A stretch of 64,000 nt of DNA from Burkholderia arboris (lineage in GTDB: Bacteria; Pseudomonadota; Gammaproteobacteria; Burkholderiales; Burkholderiaceae). The notes beneath the pieces were generated by a model. It was not told the origin of the DNA and did no database searches. It saw nothing but the letters and a program-made list of their open reading frames with translations. A program made the translations under genes and the position numbers. Each line of letters begins with the position of its first letter. The first letter of the stretch is position 1. Below, one piece after another: positions 25,328 through 34,587 of this stretch. Location of the stretch: the NCBI RefSeq assembly GCF_902499125.1, contig NZ_CABVPX010000005.1, forward strand, positions 186,001 to 250,000, written 5' to 3'.

Positions 25328-26256
25328 CGCTGGCCATCCTCTGTTCAGGACAAGGCGCGCAGCGCGCCGACATGTTCGACCTGACGGGGGCCGCGCCGCA
25401 GGCCGATGCATTGTTCGCGTACGCCGGCCGGCTCCTTGGCGACGATCCGCGCACATGGGTCCGGCAGGCCGGGCCGGACGCGCTGTGCGAGAACCGCGCT
25501 GCGCAGATCCTCTGTACGGTCCAGGCGCTCGCGGCCGCCGCGCTGCTCGACGCGGCGTGGCCGCGCCGGCGCTGCGTCGCGGGCTACAGCGTCGGCGAGG
25601 TCGGCTCCTGGAGTGTGGCGGCGATGATCGAGCCGCACGACGCGCTCGATCTGGCCGACGCGCGTGCACGCGCGATGGATGCCGCAAGCGGCGGCGACGA
25701 GCGGATGGTGTTCGTGCGCGGCCTGACGCGCGCGCAGCTTGCGCAACTGTGCGACGGCCGCGATGCGGCCATCGCGATCGCGAACCCCGGCGATGCGTTC
25801 GTGGTCGCGGGGCGGCACGCGGATGTCGAGGCAGTGGCCGACGACGCGGCGCGTGCCGGCGCACAGCGCGTGGCGCCCGTCTGCGTGCGGATCGCGTCGC
25901 ACACGCGCCGGCTCGCGGCGGCCGTGCCGGTATTTCGCGCGTCGCTCGCCGCGGCGCACGTGCGGCGGCCGTTGCCCGGCACGCGGCTGTTCTCGGGGAT
26001 CGACGGCGCGTCGGTGCTCGATATCGACGCGGGCCTCGACAAGCTCGCGCGGCAGATCGCGGAGCCGGTCGAGTGGGCGGCCTGTCTCGCCGCCTGCGTG
26101 GAGGCAGGCGCCACCGCGTTTCTCGAACTCGGCCCCGGGCGGGCGCTGGCCGAGATGGCCGGCGGCGCGTATCCCGCGTTGCCCGCGCGCAGCCTCGCGG
26201 ATTTTCGGTCCGTCGACGGCGTGACGAGCTGGCTCGCGCGCGTCGCGGCCGGTTGA
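25324..26256 (+). CDS. mdcH: Malonate decarboxylase epsilon subunit (malonyl-CoA:ACP transacylase)
   Basis: A 310-residue acyltransferase of the FabD fold. The oxyanion region is LCSGQGAQRADMFDL, the nucleophile elbow GYSVGEVGS has the catalytic serine at about residue 92, and the late active-site histidine is in the IASHTRRLA segment. It primes the carrier protein with a malonyl group from malonyl-CoA. It is the last gene of the operon. 129 bases without an evident terminator separate it from the next gene on the same strand. Confidence 0.88.
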   Translation: MTLAILCSGQGAQRADMFDLTGAAPQADALFAYAGRLLGDDPRTWVRQAGPDALCENRAAQILCTVQALAAAALLDAAWPRRRCVAGYSVGEVGSWSVAAMIEPHDALDLADARARAMDAASGGDERMVFVRGLTRAQLAQLCDGRDAAIAIANPGDAFVVAGRHADVEAVADDAARAGAQRVAPVCVRIASHTRRLAAAVPVFRASLAAAHVRRPLPGTRLFSGIDGASVLDIDAGLDKLARQIAEPVEWAACLAACVEAGATAFLELGPGRALAEMAGGAYPALPARSLADFRSVDGVTSWLARVAAG

Positions 26257-26385
26257 TCGACCGTCTGAAATACGGCCCGGAACACAGCCGCCAGGCCCTC
26301 GTTCCGCATTGGGTGTTGCGCCGGCGCAGCAGCGTCGCAGGCGCCCCTTGCCACGCGAATTGGCGCCGCTACAATGGCGCCCGCC

Positions 26386-26895
26386 ATGAGACCAGCCGCC
26401 TTCTTTTTCGCCGTGTTCTGCTGCGTGACGAGCGTCCACGCGAGCCAGATTCCGTCCGACGCCGCATCGGTCGGCACGTACTTTTCGTATGACAACGCGG
26501 CGGCCGACGCGACCGTCGACCTGATCGAACAGGCGCAGCGCCGCGTGTTGCTGGCCGGCTATACGCAGGTGCCGCCGGTTGTCGCGAGCGCGCTGCGCGC
26601 GGCCCGCGCGCGCGGGATCGAGGTACGCGTGGTGCTCGTGCGCACGCCGCGCGCGGGCCGGTACAGCGGCGCCGGCTATCTGAAATCCGCGGGCATCGAC
26701 GTCGCGATCGATTCGCGGCATGGCGACCCCGCACCGCGCTTCGTGATCGTCGACGACAGCGTCGCGCTGACGACGCTGTCCGACGGCGCGGCCGCGCATG
26801 CCGAGACGGTGAACGTGTTCCGGCGTGCCCCCGAACTCGCGCAATCCTACGCGCAGTCTTTCTGGCGGCTATACCGGCAGGCCGGCGGCCTCTGA
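26386..26895 (+). CDS. Phospholipase D-fold secreted protein with degenerate HKD motif
   Basis: A 169-residue protein with a signal peptide (cleavage near VHASQ). The PLD/Nuc endonuclease-like domain aligns along its length: DLIEQAQRRVLLAGY, VASALRAARARGIEVRVVLV and the terminal VFRRAPELAQSYAQSFWRLY. In the catalytic region, where Nuc-type enzymes have H-x-K-x4-D followed by G-S/T, this protein reads PRFVIVDDSVALTTLSD: the histidine and lysine are missing while the aspartate remains. It is therefore probably not a nuclease or phospholipase of the normal mechanism. The ATG at 26386 directly begins the signal peptide. Confidence 0.72.
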   Translation: MRPAAFFFAVFCCVTSVHASQIPSDAASVGTYFSYDNAAADATVDLIEQAQRRVLLAGYTQVPPVVASALRAARARGIEVRVVLVRTPRAGRYSGAGYLKSAGIDVAIDSRHGDPAPRFVIVDDSVALTTLSDGAAAHAETVNVFRRAPELAQSYAQSFWRLYRQAGGL

Positions 26896-27020
26896 CCCTT
26901 GCCTGCGGCGTGTCCTGCGCCGGTGTGACCCTGCTTGCATCGGCGCGGCCGATGAACCATGCTCGATGACAGGCGCCGGCGAGGGTTCCGCGCATCCGGC
27001 GCAACGGCAGGGAGCCGATC

Positions 27021-27665
27021 GTGACCGAATATTTTGCCGATCGCGCCGATGCCGGCCGCCAGCTGGCCGACGCGCTGCGCGAATACGCGGGGCGCAGCGA
27101 TGTCGTCGTGCTCGCGTTGCCGCGCGGCGGCGTGCCCGTCGCGTATCCGGTCGCCTGCGCGCTGCGCGCGCCGCTCGACGTGCTGGTCGTGCGCAAGCTC
27201 GGCGTGCCGCACGATCCCGAGCTCGCGATGGGCGCGATCGCCACGGGTGGCGCGATTCACCTGCAACGTTCGGTGCTTCGCTCGATGGGGGTCTCCGACT
27301 CGCAACTCGCCGACGTGATCGTGCGCGAAACGGTCGAACTGCATCGTCGCGAAGCGTTGTATCGCGGCGCCGTGCCGCCGTTGCCGGTGGAAGGGCGCAT
27401 CGCGATCGTTGTCGACGACGGTGTCGCGACCGGCGCATCGATGTGCGTCGCGCTGCAGGCATTGCGCGCGCGGCGCCCCGCGCGGGTCGTGGCGGCTGTG
27501 CCGGTTGCGCCGGCGGGTACGCGGCACGTGTTCGACGGCCTGGCCGACGCGTTCGTCACCGTGTCGCAGCCGCTGCGGTTCTTCGGGATCAGCCAGTTCT
27601 ACGCACGCTTCGAGCAGACGAGCGACGACGAGGTGCGCGCATGGCTCGACGCGGCCCGGTCCTGA
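27021..27665 (+). CDS. Phosphoribosyltransferase-fold protein
   Basis: A 214-residue cytoplasmic type I PRTase-fold protein. The PRPP-binding motif is IAIVVDDGVATGASM (about residues 125-139), and the flexible-loop region follows ALPRGGVPVAYPVA and the pyrophosphate loop RKLGVPHDPELAMGAIA. This GGVPVA/RKLG.P..PELA.GA pattern belongs to a bacterial subgroup with no established substrate, often found near stress or dienelactone-hydrolase genes, so purine salvage should not be assumed. The start is GTG 27021 behind AGGGAGCC. It is convergent with the PHB depolymerase, stops 7 bases apart. Confidence 0.8.
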   Translation: MTEYFADRADAGRQLADALREYAGRSDVVVLALPRGGVPVAYPVACALRAPLDVLVVRKLGVPHDPELAMGAIATGGAIHLQRSVLRSMGVSDSQLADVIVRETVELHRREALYRGAVPPLPVEGRIAIVVDDGVATGASMCVALQALRARRPARVVAAVPVAPAGTRHVFDGLADAFVTVSQPLRFFGISQFYARFEQTSDDEVRAWLDAARS

Positions 27666-27672
27666 CGCGTCG

Positions 27673-28890
27673 TCACGTTCGCCGGATGCGGCGCGGGCGC
27701 GGCCGGCCGGCCTCGGCCAGCGCGAACACGCGCTGCAGCGCCGGATGGACGGTGCCGTGCCAGCGCGCTCCGATAAACAGCCCGTAGTGATCGCAATCGT
27801 CGACGTCGATACGGTGACGCTCGCCGGCCGACAGGCCGCTGCACAGGTCGAGCGCCGCGTGCGTCTGGCCGGCGCCCGTGACCGTGTCGCAGGCGCCTTC
27901 GACGGTCAGCAGCGCGACGCCGCGCAGCCTGGCCGGTTCGACGCGCCGGCCGCCCACGTCCCACGTGCCGGTCGCGAGACGCATGCGCTGGAACACGATG
28001 TCGACCGTATCGAGGAAATAGTCGGCCGGCATGTCGAGCAGCGCCGTGTATTCGAGCAGCGCACGCCGCGCGCCGGCGAGCCCGGCCAGGTCGAAGCGCG
28101 ATGCGGCCAGCGCGTAGGCCTCGATCAGCGTCAGGAAGCGTTTCGGATACAGCAGCGCGATCTCGCCCTGCTGCAGATAGGTCGGGAACACGTGGCGGCC
28201 GTGCCCCGCGAAGCCGGGCGGCACGATGTCGATCAGATGACGCCGGCACCAGTCGAGCGAATGGCTGGCGGCGGCGGTGCCGAGCGCGCTCGGATTCAGG
28301 CGCGCATCGAGCGGGCCACCGATCAGCGTGACGCTCGCGGGCGGCGCGAGGCCGCGCGCGGCACGCAGTGCGAGTGCGCCGAGCGCCGGTACGGTTGCCT
28401 GGCACACGGCGACGACGTGCAGCGGCCGGCCGTCGTGCTGGAGTGCGTCGACGAAGCCGTCGAGCATCGCGACATATTCGTCGAGCCCGAAACGGCCTGC
28501 CGCGAGCGGCACGTCGCGCGCATTGCGCCAGTCGGTCACGCAGACGTCGCCGTCGGCGAGCAGCGTCTCGGCGGTTTCCCGCATCATCACGGCCGCGTGC
28601 CCGGCGAGCGGCGCGCACAGCAGCACCGTGCGGCGCGCATCGGCGTGCGCGAAGCGCCGCAGGTCGCAAAACGGCGTATGCGCGACGATCCGCTCGCCGA
28701 TGGCGGGCCAGTCGATGTCGAAGCACGGCGGGGCGGCCGGCGGCCCGAGCAGCGGTTCGAACAGGTCGTCGTAGCACGACGACGCGGCGTGCGGCAGCGA
28801 GGCCGCGGGCCACGCATCGAAGGCGTACCGTGTCGCCGCGCGCCAGGCGCGCATCCATTCCCGCTGCTGCTCGACGAGGGCATACCACAT
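27673..28890 (-). CDS. phaZ: Intracellular polyhydroxybutyrate depolymerase (PhaZ type)
   Basis: A 405-residue cytoplasmic hydrolase of the type acting on native PHB granules. It starts MWYALVEQQREWMRAW. It lacks the usual GxSxG lipase box; instead HVVAVCQATVP contains the cysteine nucleophile (C163) that replaces serine in the PhaZa1 group of Cupriavidus necator. Downstream IGGPLDARLNPSA and the late DHYGLFIG with the probable catalytic histidine fit the family. The start at 28890 is preferred over two upstream in-frame starts because homologues begin at this MWY/MLY. No other PHB genes lie in the window. Confidence 0.87.
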   Translation of the reverse strand: MWYALVEQQREWMRAWRAATRYAFDAWPAASLPHAASSCYDDLFEPLLGPPAAPPCFDIDWPAIGERIVAHTPFCDLRRFAHADARRTVLLCAPLAGHAAVMMRETAETLLADGDVCVTDWRNARDVPLAAGRFGLDEYVAMLDGFVDALQHDGRPLHVVAVCQATVPALGALALRAARGLAPPASVTLIGGPLDARLNPSALGTAAASHSLDWCRRHLIDIVPPGFAGHGRHVFPTYLQQGEIALLYPKRFLTLIEAYALAASRFDLAGLAGARRALLEYTALLDMPADYFLDTVDIVFQRMRLATGTWDVGGRRVEPARLRGVALLTVEGACDTVTGAGQTHAALDLCSGLSAGERHRIDVDDCDHYGLFIGARWHGTVHPALQRVFALAEAGRPRPRRIRRT

Positions 28891-29031
28891 GGCGGACCTT
28901 GGGGCGGAAGGGGCGTGAACTTGCATTATGGTCACTGTGGCCGGGCAGCGGGAGCCGGATGAGGCCCTAGGCGGCACCGCGCGACGCTGCTACAGTCGTC
29001 GGTCCCATTCTCCTCAAGCGGAGCGTTTGCG

Positions 29032-29661
29032 ATGAAGCTGATCGGCATGCTGGATTCCCCGTTCGTGCGCCGCGTCGCCATTTCGGCGAAGCTGCTCGAC
29101 CTGCCGTTCGAACACGAGTCGATCTCGGTGTTTCGCCATTTCGAGCAGTTCAGGACGGTCAACCCGGTCGTCAAGGCGCCGACGCTCGTGACCGGCGACG
29201 GCGCGACGCTGATCGATTCGTCGCTGATCGTCGACTATCTCGATCACCTGGTGGCGCCGGAGCGGCGCCTGCTGCCGGACGCCGCCGAGGCGCGGCTGCG
29301 AGCGCTCGTGCCGGTCGGCTTCGCGCTGGCGGCCGCCGAGAAAACCGTGCAGGTCGTCTACGAGCAGGCGCTGCGCCCGTCCGACAAGCAGCACGCGCCG
29401 TGGATCGAACGCGTACTGAGCCAGCTGGAAGGCGCGTACGGCGCGCTGGAGCCGCTCGTCGCGGCCGCGGACGGCTGGTTCGGCGGCGCGCGGCTGCTGC
29501 AATCCGACGTGACGGTCGCGGTGGCCTGGCGTTTCACGCAGTTCATGGCGGCCGATTATCCGGTGCTTGCGCGGATCGATCCCGCCCGTTATCCGGCGCT
29601 CGCCGCACATTCGGCGCGGGCGGAAGCGCTGCCGGCATTCGTCGAAACGCCGCTCGTCTAG
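29032..29661 (+). CDS. Glutathione S-transferase family protein
   Basis: A 209-residue two-domain GST. The N-terminal thioredoxin-like domain (MKLIGMLDSPFVRRVAISAKLLDLPFEHESISVF) has the glutathione gamma-glutamyl contact in TLIDSSLIVDYLDHL, and the all-helical C-terminal domain follows. A serine or tyrosine near residue 9 (DSPFVRR) would be the thiol-activating residue. It is monocistronic, divergent from phaZ. The substrate is unknown; many such proteins are detoxification enzymes or lack transferase activity. Confidence 0.83.
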   Translation: MKLIGMLDSPFVRRVAISAKLLDLPFEHESISVFRHFEQFRTVNPVVKAPTLVTGDGATLIDSSLIVDYLDHLVAPERRLLPDAAEARLRALVPVGFALAAAEKTVQVVYEQALRPSDKQHAPWIERVLSQLEGAYGALEPLVAAADGWFGGARLLQSDVTVAVAWRFTQFMAADYPVLARIDPARYPALAAHSARAEALPAFVETPLV

Positions 29662-29843
29662 GCCCGGCAGTGCGGCGCCATGCCGCGCCACGCCGCGTTT
29701 CGTCGTCCGTCCGGCCTTGTCCGGCAGGCCGCTGCCGATTGTTCGCAGCGGCTGACAAGTGACTTCGCATTCGCGCTGTTTATCCGGAAGCGGCCGGTCC
29801 CTAAAATCCACTCCATCGAATCACGCCTTGCCAGATGGAGCCG

Positions 29844-30041
29844 ATGATGAAAGCCTTGATCGAATCGAGCCTGTACCACCCGTCCGTCGTGTTGCCGCTT
29901 GCCGCGCTGACACAGCTGATGGTCGAGCGCGACTTCAATCTCGGCCAGGTCGGGTTGATCATGGCGACGCGCGGCGCCCAGGCGGCCGTCTCGCGTTCGC
30001 GCGCGCTGATCTTCTGCCGTCATTGCGAAGTGCGCGCGTGA
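29844..30041 (+). CDS. Hypothetical small protein with a C-terminal CxxC
   Basis: About 65 residues. Two adjacent ATG codons (29844, 29847) follow GGAGCC; the first is used here. The sequence is protein-like: a hydrophobic N-terminal half (SLYHPSVVLPLAALTQLM), then VERDFNLGQVGLIMATRGAQAAVSRSRAL and a C-terminal FCRHCEVRA with a CxxC pair. I recognise no family. A strong plus-strand terminator with a UUCG loop starts about 70 bases after its stop, which favours a real transcription unit. Coding status is moderately likely. Confidence 0.45.
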   Translation: MMKALIESSLYHPSVVLPLAALTQLMVERDFNLGQVGLIMATRGAQAAVSRSRALIFCRHCEVRA

Positions 30042-30062
30042 AAGCGTTCGCGTCGAAAGGAT

Positions 30063-30096
30063 AAAAAAATGCCCGGCCGGCGCAAGCCGGTCGGGC
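30063..30096 (-). terminator. Rho-independent terminator of the ProP-like gene
   Basis: The stem GCCCGGCCGGC (30071-30081) / GCCGGTCGGGC (30086-30096) has a GCAA loop. Read on the minus strand it is followed by A then T7 (30070 down to 30063). It lies about 55 bases beyond the transporter stop. Confidence 0.7.
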
Positions 30097-30113
30097 GGAT
30101 CGGGTTCGATCGG

Positions 30114-30138
30114 GCCCCGGCTTCGGCCGGGGCTTTTT
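30114..30138 (+). terminator. Rho-independent terminator with UUCG loop
   Basis: The perfect stem GCCCCGGC (30114-30121) / GCCGGGGC (30126-30133) closes a TTCG tetraloop and is followed by T5 (30134-30138). It would end transcription of the small gene at 29844-30041. Confidence 0.85.
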
Positions 30139-30151
30139 CATGGGGCGGCGC

Positions 30152-31642
30152 TCAGGCGCGTGCCGGCGTCGCGACGCCATACATCTCCGGCGCGTCGTCC
30201 TCTTCGCGCAGCTTGCGCGCAAGCTGGTGCGCCTCGCGGCGCGTCGCGACGGCGGGCGGCGAGCCCTTCAGCGGCTGGCGCGCGGTTTCGGCGAGCGCGA
30301 CGACCGATACGATGCCGATCACGGCGGCGCCCATCATGTAGTACGCGGGCATCATCAGGTTGTGCGTCACGTCGACGAGCCACGCGGTCATCAGCGGCGT
30401 CGTGCCGCCGAACAGCGACACCGACACGTTGAAGCCGATCGCGAGCGCGCCGTAGCGGATCTCGGTCGGGAACAGCGCGGGCAGCGCCGACGGCATCACG
30501 CCGGTGAAGCACGACAGCAGCACGCCGAGGATCAGCAGGCCGCCGAACACCGACGCGGTGGTGCCTGCATGGATCAGCATCATCGCCGGCATCGACAGCA
30601 CGAGCAGGCCGACGCAGCCGGCGAGCATCACGGGCTTGCGGCCGATCTTGTCCGACAGGCGGCCCGCGTACAGCGTCATCGGCATCATCAGCACCATCAC
30701 GATCAGCACGAGCACGAGGCTGTGCGATTCGTCGAAGTGCAGCGTCGACGACATGAAGCTCGGCAGGTACGACAGCACCATGTAGTCGGTCACGTTGAAG
30801 ATCAGCACGAGGCCGACGCACAGCAGCAGTGCACGCCAGTTGCGCATCAGCGTTTCGCGGAAGCGCGCTTTCGGCACGGCCTTGTCCTGGGCTTCACGTT
30901 CTTCGGCCTGGCGCTTGAACGCCGGCGTTTCCTCGAGCTTCATCCGGATGTAGAGGCCGATCAGGCCGAGCGGGCCCGCGATCAGGAACGGCACGCGCCA
31001 GCCCCACGACAGCAGCGCTTCCTGCGACAGCGACGCGGTGAGCAGCGCGACGACGCCGGCGCCCAGCACGTACCCGATCAGCGTGCCGAATTCGAGGAAG
31101 CTGCCCATGAAGCCACGGCGCTTGTCGGTCGAGAATTCGGCGATGAAGGTGGCCGCGCCGCCGTATTCGCCGCCGGTCGAGAAGCCCTGCACGAGGCGGG
31201 CGACCAGCAGCAGCACGGGCGCCATGATGCCGATCGACGCGTAGCTGGGGATCAGGCCGATCGCGAAGGTGCCGACGGCCATCATGATCATCGTCGCGGC
31301 GAGCACGCGCTGGCGGCCGATACGGTCGCCGAGCGGGCCGAACACCATGCCGCCGAGCGGGCGCACGAGAAACGCGGCCGCGAACGTGCCGAAGGTCGCG
31401 AGCAACTGCGCGGACGGGCTGCTGGACGGGAAGAACACCTTGCCGAGCGTGACGGCGATGTAGCTGTAGACGCCGAAGTCGAACCATTCCATCGCATTGC
31501 CGATGGCCATCGCGCTGACGGCGCGCTTGAGCAGGCTCTGGTCGACGACGGTAATGTCGTCCGCGGCGAGCGGAGCTTCACCGGACGGCGAAGCGGAGGA
31601 AGAAGCAGCGGTCGGGCTGACGTGTGTTGCGGTCAAGGTCAT
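30152..31642 (-). CDS. MFS proline/betaine-type proton symporter (ProP-like)
   Basis: A 496-residue inner-membrane protein with about 12 membrane helices. It belongs to the metabolite:H+ symporter family, shown by AMEWFDFGVYSYIAVTLGKVFFP, PLGGMVFGPLGDRIGRQRVL and GFSTGGEYGGAATFIAEF. E. coli ProP imports proline, glycine betaine and ectoine for osmoprotection; other family members carry citrate, 2-oxoglutarate or shikimate, so the substrate is inferred. The ATG at 31642 sits behind AGGAGTGC. The C-terminal tail is charged but short, without the coiled coil of E. coli ProP. Confidence 0.82.
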   Translation of the reverse strand: MTLTATHVSPTAASSSASPSGEAPLAADDITVVDQSLLKRAVSAMAIGNAMEWFDFGVYSYIAVTLGKVFFPSSSPSAQLLATFGTFAAAFLVRPLGGMVFGPLGDRIGRQRVLAATMIMMAVGTFAIGLIPSYASIGIMAPVLLLVARLVQGFSTGGEYGGAATFIAEFSTDKRRGFMGSFLEFGTLIGYVLGAGVVALLTASLSQEALLSWGWRVPFLIAGPLGLIGLYIRMKLEETPAFKRQAEEREAQDKAVPKARFRETLMRNWRALLLCVGLVLIFNVTDYMVLSYLPSFMSSTLHFDESHSLVLVLIVMVLMMPMTLYAGRLSDKIGRKPVMLAGCVGLLVLSMPAMMLIHAGTTASVFGGLLILGVLLSCFTGVMPSALPALFPTEIRYGALAIGFNVSVSLFGGTTPLMTAWLVDVTHNLMMPAYYMMGAAVIGIVSVVALAETARQPLKGSPPAVATRREAHQLARKLREEDDAPEMYGVATPARA

Positions 31643-32516
<874 letters not shown>

Positions 32517-32543
32517 GCGCGGCCGCAGTGCGTGCGGCGGGCG

Positions 32544-33278
32544 TCAGGCCGATTCGGCGGCGCCCGCGTCGGCGGACTGGCGCCACACGCAGGTGCCCTT
32601 GACCGACTTGTCGAGCTCGTCGAGCTGCGCCTGGTGCGCGGCGAGCTCGTCGTCGCTCGCGGCCACCACGGCCAGGTCGAGCGCGGCGAGCGATACGCGC
32701 TGCCCGCTCGCGGCGCCGCCGCCCGCGCCCGCGTCGTCGAGCATGTCGATCACGAGGCTTTCCTGGCCGCGCGTCATCGCGAGATACACCTCGGCGAGCA
32801 GCTCCGAGTCGAGCAGTGCGCCGTGCAGCGTCCGGTGCGCATTGCTGATGCCGAAGCGGTCGCACAGCGCGTCGAGCGAGTTGCGCTTGCCGGGGAACAT
32901 CTGCTTGGCCTGCACGAGCGTGTCGATCACGCCGCCGCACTGTTCGGTGAACGGCGGCAGGTTGAGCCGCGCGAATTCGGCATCGAGGAAGCCAAGGTCG
33001 AACGGTGCGTTGTGGATGATCAGCTCGGCGTCCTTCACGAAGTCGCGGATCTGGTCGGCGACTTCCGCGAATTTCGGCTTGTCGCTGAGGAATTCGGTCG
33101 TGAGGCCGTGCACGGCCAGTGCCCCCGGATCGCTGTCGCGCTCGGGGTTCACGTAGAAGTGCAGGTTGTTGCCGGTGAGCTGCCGGTTCAGCAGCTCGAC
33201 GCAGCCGATTTCGATGAGGCGGTCGCCGGTGCGGGCGTTCAGGCCGGTGGTTTCGGTATCGAGAATGATCTGGCGCAT
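32544..33278 (-). CDS. dnaQ: DNA polymerase III epsilon subunit (3'-5' proofreading exonuclease)
   Basis: A 244-residue DEDDh exonuclease. Exo I is ILDTETTG (D7, E9), Exo II is NAPFDLGFLDAEF, and Exo III is HRTLHGALLDSELLAEVY with the general-base histidine and final aspartate. The C-terminal extension after about residue 180 tethers the alpha subunit. The ATG at 33278 gives the conserved MRQIILDTETTG start; the frame is open further upstream, antisense to nothing essential but overlapping rnhA. It is 38 bases downstream of rnhA, an arrangement also seen in other proteobacteria. Confidence 0.94.
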   Translation of the reverse strand: MRQIILDTETTGLNARTGDRLIEIGCVELLNRQLTGNNLHFYVNPERDSDPGALAVHGLTTEFLSDKPKFAEVADQIRDFVKDAELIIHNAPFDLGFLDAEFARLNLPPFTEQCGGVIDTLVQAKQMFPGKRNSLDALCDRFGISNAHRTLHGALLDSELLAEVYLAMTRGQESLVIDMLDDAGAGGGAASGQRVSLAALDLAVVAASDDELAAHQAQLDELDKSVKGTCVWRQSADAGAAESA

Positions 33279-33316
33279 GTCGGGGAAAACGAAGAAAACA
33301 GGGGAACGGCCGGCGT

Positions 33317-33760
33317 TCAGGCCGTGAGCGATTCGACGCCGCGATTCGCGAGCGCGTCCGCGCGCTCGTTTTCGGGATGGCCCGCGTGACCCTTGACCCA
33401 GCGCCACTCGACCTCGTGCTGCGCGACGAGCGCGTCGAGCCGCTTCCACAGGTCGGAATTCTTCACGGGCGTTTTCGCCGCGGTGACCCAGCCTTTCTTC
33501 TTCCAGCCGTGGATCCACTCGCTGATGCCTTTCTGCACGTATTGCGAGTCGGTATGCACGACCACCTGGCACGGCCGCTTCAGCGCTTCGAGCGCAGCGA
33601 TCACGCCCATCAGCTCCATGCGGTTGTTGGTCGTGTTCGGCTCGCCGCCGAACAGTTCCTTCTCCTGGTTGCCGTAGCGCATCAGTGCGCCCCAGCCGCC
33701 GGGGCCGGGGTTGCCCTTGCAGGCGCCGTCGGTATAGATGTCGATGGTATCGGTAGTCAT
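33317..33760 (-). CDS. rnhA: Ribonuclease HI
   Basis: A 147-residue ribonuclease that removes the RNA strand of RNA-DNA hybrids. The catalytic carboxylates are D11 in [13 protein letters not shown]49 in NNRMELMG and D71 in [10 protein letters not shown]; the late acidic residue is in [15 protein letters not shown]. The basic handle [17 protein letters not shown] is present. The start codon overlaps the methyltransferase stop by four bases (ATGA), so the order methyltransferase-rnhA-dnaQ is probably one transcription unit. Confidence 0.95.
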   Translation of the reverse strand: MTTDTIDIYTDGACKGNPGPGGWGALMRYGNQEKELFGGEPNTTNNRMELMGVIAALEALKRPCQVVVHTDSQYVQKGISEWIHGWKKKGWVTAAKTPVKNSDLWKRLDALVAQHEVEWRWVKGHAGHPENERADALANRGVESLTA

Positions 33761-34569
33761 GAATGTTCTTGATGGGTAGTCGGGGAGGCCGCCGGCGTCA
33801 GGCCCGGTGCGAGCACGGGCTTCTTCATCTTGATCTGGCCGACGAGACGCATGCCGCGCACGCGCTTGACGGCCGTCACCATGTAGACGGCGCCGAAGAT
33901 CGGCCACCAGCGGTCGCCGGCGGCCTCCATGAAGCCGTAGCGGCCCAGCCACTTGTCGGTGACGAGCGGCGGCCGGTAACAGCCGAAGCGGCCGCGTTCG
34001 AGGTCGAAGCCGAGCAGCTTGATCCAGTCCTTGAGCCGGATGAACGCGATCTGGTCGCGCGTGGCCGGCACGAACGGGCGGTTCGCCATGCGCCCGAACG
34101 ATTGCCGCATGCCCCACAGGCTGAGCGAGTTGAAGCCGGTGATCACGAGCTGGCCTTCCGGCATCAGCACGCGCTCGGCCTCGCGCAGCAGGCGGTGCGG
34201 ATCGGACGTGAATTCGAGCGTGTGCGGCATCACGATCAGGTCGACGCTCTGCGACTCGAACGGCAGGTCGAGCAGGTCGCACCAGGTCGTGCTGCGATCG
34301 GCGGGTGCGTGCTCCGCCGCGTGCGCCTCGCGCGCCCACGGAAACTGGTAGGGCGCGCTCGCGCCGCTCGCCGGATCGAGCACGAGGCCGCGATACGGCA
34401 TGCGGTTCTCGCGCAGCGCGTCGAGTTGCGGCAGGCCGAGCTGCAGCGCATGAAACCCGAAGACGTCGGACACGATCCGGTCGAGCTGCGCCTGCTCCCA
34501 GTCCAGCACGTAGCGGCCGGGAGGCGAGTCGGTCCAGGCGGGCCAGTCTATAATTTGACGATCAGACAT
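33757..34569 (-). CDS. Class I SAM-dependent methyltransferase
   Basis: A 270-residue protein. The methyltransferase core has unusual spacing: the motif I region [20 protein letters not shown] is atypical (no GxGxG), followed by [56 protein letters not shown], a textbook motif II-post III region. The C-terminal 80 residues are basic. This gene is conserved between gloB and rnhA in many beta- and gammaproteobacteria, but its substrate is not known to me. It is divergent from gloB with an 18-base gap between start codons. Confidence 0.8.
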   Translation of the reverse strand: MSDRQIIDWPAWTDSPPGRYVLDWEQAQLDRIVSDVFGFHALQLGLPQLDALRENRMPYRGLVLDPASGASAPYQFPWAREAHAAEHAPADRSTTWCDLLDLPFESQSVDLIVMPHTLEFTSDPHRLLREAERVLMPEGQLVITGFNSLSLWGMRQSFGRMANRPFVPATRDQIAFIRLKDWIKLLGFDLERGRFGCYRPPLVTDKWLGRYGFMEAAGDRWWPIFGAVYMVTAVKRVRGMRLVGQIKMKKPVLAPGLTPAASPTTHQEHS

Positions 34570-34587
34570 AACGATGATTGCGCGCCC

